Under the pieces are notes generated by a model that did no database searches, was not told the origin of the DNA, and saw only the letters and a program-made list of their open reading frames with translations. A DNA stretch of 64,000 bases, taken from NCBI RefSeq assembly GCF_008086115.1, contig NZ_VSIY01000003.1, positions 186,001 to 250,000 on the forward strand, read 5' to 3'. Of the stretch, positions 62,006 through 64,000 are shown in pieces. Position numbers and translations under genes: made by a program. Position 1 is the stretch's first letter. Each line of letters starts with the position of its first letter. The DNA comes from Maritimibacter fusiformis (GTDB lineage Bacteria; Pseudomonadota; Alphaproteobacteria; Rhodobacterales; Rhodobacteraceae).

Positions 62006-62989
62006 ATGGACTCGATCAACCAATTCCTCATCGACATGTTCGGCCCCCTAGGCCCGCTCTACGCGGTCGGCGGGCTGGGCCTGGTGCTGGTCGTCGCGAC
62101 TCTGCCGATGTTCCTGAAAAAGCAGGTCGATCCGCTCGACAAGCTCAGCCGGGAAAAGCACGAAGAGGCCGCGAAGTCCGACAAGCAGGGGCTGCGTTCC
62201 AAGAAGAACGCACCCGACAAGATGCAGAAGCTCGAGAAATACAAGAGCTTCCTCGAACCCAACGACGAAGAGGAATACTCGGCCATCCAGCTCAAGCTGT
62301 TGCAGGCGGGCTATCCCGGCAAGAACGCGGTGCGCAGCTTTCACTTCGCGCAATTCGCGCTCGGGCTGGGGATGCTGGTGCTCGGGGTCGGCTATGCGGT
62401 GCTGAACTCGGCCACCGGCGAGACCACGACACAGTCTCTGATCCTGTCGGTGCTAATTCCGGGCGCGGTGGGCTACATGGCCCCGAAATACTGGGTCACG
62501 CGCCGCGCCGAGACCCGCAAGGAAGAAATCACCAACGGCTTTCCCGACGCGCTCGACATGATGCTGGTCTGCGTCGAGGCCGGCCAGTCGCTGGACCAGT
62601 CGATCATGCGCGTCGGCAAGGAGTTGCGGGCGGGCTTTCCCTCGCTGGCCGATGAATTCGAGATCGTCGCCTGGGAACTCAAGGCCGGCAAGGACCGCAT
62701 CCAGGTGTTGCGCGACATGGGCGAACGCGCCGGGGTGCCGGATGTGGCCAGTTTCGTCACCGTTCTGATCCAGTCCGCCACTTTCGGCACCTCGATCGCC
62801 GAGGCGCTGCGCGTCTATGCCGGCGAAATGCGCGACAAACGCGTGATGCGGGCCGAAGAGAAGGCAAATACCTTGCCCACCAAGATGACCCTTGCCACAA
62901 TGATGCTGACCGTGCCGCCGCTTCTGATCATCCTGATCGGTCCGTCGGTCTACGCGGTCGGGGAGACACTGAGCAGCATCTCGTTCTAG
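62006..62989 (+). CDS. tadC: TadC inner-membrane platform protein
   Basis: 327-residue second platform protein with the same T2SSF central domain (DMMLVCVEAGQSLDQSIMRVGKEL) and terminal membrane helices. The sequence after the first helix is charged (KSDKQGLRSKKNAPDKMQKLEKY). Its stop lies directly before the tadD ribosome binding site (AGGGGA overlaps it). Confidence 0.94.
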   Translation: MDSINQFLIDMFGPLGPLYAVGGLGLVLVVATLPMFLKKQVDPLDKLSREKHEEAAKSDKQGLRSKKNAPDKMQKLEKYKSFLEPNDEEEYSAIQLKLLQAGYPGKNAVRSFHFAQFALGLGMLVLGVGYAVLNSATGETTTQSLILSVLIPGAVGYMAPKYWVTRRAETRKEEITNGFPDALDMMLVCVEAGQSLDQSIMRVGKELRAGFPSLADEFEIVAWELKAGKDRIQVLRDMGERAGVPDVASFVTVLIQSATFGTSIAEALRVYAGEMRDKRVMRAEEKANTLPTKMTLATMMLTVPPLLIILIGPSVYAVGETLSSISF

Positions 62990-62998
62990 GGGACGGAC

Positions 62999-63559
62999 AT
63001 CGCACGACCGAATGCATTCGCGTTGATGGCGCTGGCGGCGACGCTGGCGCTGTCGGCATGCGATGCCGGGCGCACCGCCGGCCCCTATGCGCCCGCCACG
63101 CTGCCCTATGGCGAGGGCAGCGTCGACGGGCTGATCGTCGGGCACCGGCTCATGGCGGCGGGGGAATATGAGCTGGCGCTGAAATCCTATCTGCGTTCGG
63201 CCGCCGACCAGGGCATCACCGTCGACGTGCTGTCGGCACTCGGCTCGGCCAACCTCAAGCTGGGCCGCCTGGGCCAGGCCGAGACCCTGCTGCGCCAGGC
63301 CACGCGCAAGGACCCCGAGTTCGTGCCGGCCTGGAACAACCTGGGCGTCGTGCTGATGGAAACCGGCCAGGTCGCCGAGGCGGCGCGGGTGTTTCGCATC
63401 GCCTACGGGCTCGACAGTGGCAAAACGGACTCCATCAAGGAAAACCTTACCTTGGCGCTCGCAAAAGTCGAAAATATCGCATATGGTGAAGACGATACCG
63501 CGACGTTCGCACTGATGCGCCGGGGGCAAGGCGACTACCTGCTCCTGACCAATCAATAA
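62999..63559 (+). CDS. tadD: TadD-like TPR lipoprotein, possibly ATC-initiated
   Basis: 186-residue predicted lipoprotein with two or three TPR units (about residues 50-130, e.g. LGSANLKLGRLGQAETLLRQATRKDPEFVPAWNNLGVVLM). The full lipoprotein signal ARPNAFALMALAATLALSAC only appears if translation begins at the ATC at 62999, which has AGGGGA 5 bases upstream. The later in-frame TTG (63023) or ATG (63026) would leave a signal of about 12 residues with no basic residue. TadD is needed for Tad pilus assembly in other bacteria. Confidence 0.8.
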   Translation: MARPNAFALMALAATLALSACDAGRTAGPYAPATLPYGEGSVDGLIVGHRLMAAGEYELALKSYLRSAADQGITVDVLSALGSANLKLGRLGQAETLLRQATRKDPEFVPAWNNLGVVLMETGQVAEAARVFRIAYGLDSGKTDSIKENLTLALAKVENIAYGEDDTATFALMRRGQGDYLLLTNQ

Positions 63560-63600
63560 AAAGCGGCGCGCGGCCCGAGCAGGATAAGGACGCAGGCAAG

Positions 63601-64000
63601 ATGCGCCACAGGATACTTGTTTCTCTCTGCCTCGGCAGCGCGATGGTGCTGTCGGCATGTGAACAGATGACCGACGAAGAGGTCGAACGCGCCGTCGCCG
63701 GCGTCAACGTGATCGACGAATCGAACCTCAACGACATCATGTTGACGGTCGGCGACCCGAACGAGGCGGTCTCATACTTCACGCGCTCGGTGGCGCAATA
63801 CCCCGACCGCATCGATCTCAAGCGCGGACTGGCGAAATCGCTGGTGCGCGCGCGCAAGCCGGCCGAGGCGGTCACCGTCTGGTCGCAGATCGTCGCGTCG
63901 CCCGAAGTGACCAGCGAAGACCGCGTGGACCTGGCCGATGCCCTGATCCGCGCCGGCGACTGGACCAAGGCCAAGGACGCATTGAACCAGATCCCGCCGA
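63601..64000 (+). CDS. Second TadD-like TPR lipoprotein (partial)
   Basis: Partial gene running off the right edge (133 residues seen). It starts MRHRILVSLCLGSAMVLSACEQM with a clear lipobox LSAC at residue 20, followed by TPR-like repeats (EAVSYFTRSVAQYPDRIDLKRGLAKSLVRARKPAEAVTVW). It resembles the preceding tadD and is probably a paralogue in the same operon. The stop is not in the window. Confidence 0.85.
   Translation, partial: MRHRILVSLCLGSAMVLSACEQMTDEEVERAVAGVNVIDESNLNDIMLTVGDPNEAVSYFTRSVAQYPDRIDLKRGLAKSLVRARKPAEAVTVWSQIVASPEVTSEDRVDLADALIRAGDWTKAKDALNQIPP

Overview
This is a GC-rich, gene-dense chromosomal window. Gene content and protein similarity point to an alphaproteobacterium of the Rhodobacteraceae (Roseobacter/Rhodobacter group). 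The main clues are the dcw cluster order mraZ-rsmH-ftsL-ftsI-murE, CarD beside the 7Fe ferredoxin FdxA, a Suv3-type helicase paired with an S4 protein, an RpoH sigma factor, a RluD/DUF6476 pair, a GSH-dependent formaldehyde pathway and a Tad pilus operon with an OmpA-like lipoprotein. No insertion sequence, prophage, integrase or CRISPR array was seen. Most of the window is ordinary core genome.

Layout. 1-5.1 kb: cell-wall/division cluster on the minus strand, with murE cut by the window edge. 5.1-16.9 kb: housekeeping genes (gatB, thioesterase, bolA, DnaJ-like, hppD with a divergent Lrp/AsnC regulator, a Kef-type antiporter, cobT/cobS). 17-22 kb: carD, fdxA, S4 protein, Suv3-like helicase, TPR protein. 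22-26.5 kb: SCP2 protein, alpha/beta hydrolase, formaldehyde oxidation pair, pirin. 26.6-29.4 kb: TadE/TadE-like/TadG pseudopilin operon. 29.8-36.9 kb: pepF, small stress-type genes, a dehydrogenase, rpoH, rluD, DUF6476, DUF2147. 37-40 kb: hisA, hisF and hisE, interrupted by an opposite-strand membrane protein. 40.2-42 kb: CoA-binding protein, a candidate small RNA, rlmB and tRNA-Tyr(GTA). 42.1-46.7 kb: a four-gene 2-oxoacid oxidoreductase whose last gene fuses a GltD-like flavoprotein to an eight-iron ferredoxin. 46.7-47.9 kb: hisH-hisB. 48.4-53 kb: a flippase-like membrane protein, DprE1-like oxidase, DprE2-like reductase and convergent HAD-UbiA protein. Together these look like a polyprenyl-phosphate-arabinose pathway known best from mycobacteria. 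54.1-64 kb: Tad pilus operon flp1-flp2-cpaB-cpaC-ompA-cpaE-cpaF-tadB-tadC-tadD-tadD2, running off the right edge.

The least routine observations are these. (1) The DprE1/DprE2/HAD-UbiA/flippase-like set. (2) The 2-oxoacid oxidoreductase with its own NAD(P)H module. (3) Two genes whose best-placed start codon is ATC behind a good ribosome binding site. (4) Five copies of a short element that begins 2-9 nt after a stop codon in the same orientation, at least two followed by perfect hairpins of unlike sequence. (5) A terminator-ended structured RNA candidate between the CoA-binding gene and rlmB. (6) Tandem pilins with Asp-Trp where Flp pilins carry Glu-Tyr. No sequence search or computation was run; names rest on motifs and recalled family features.
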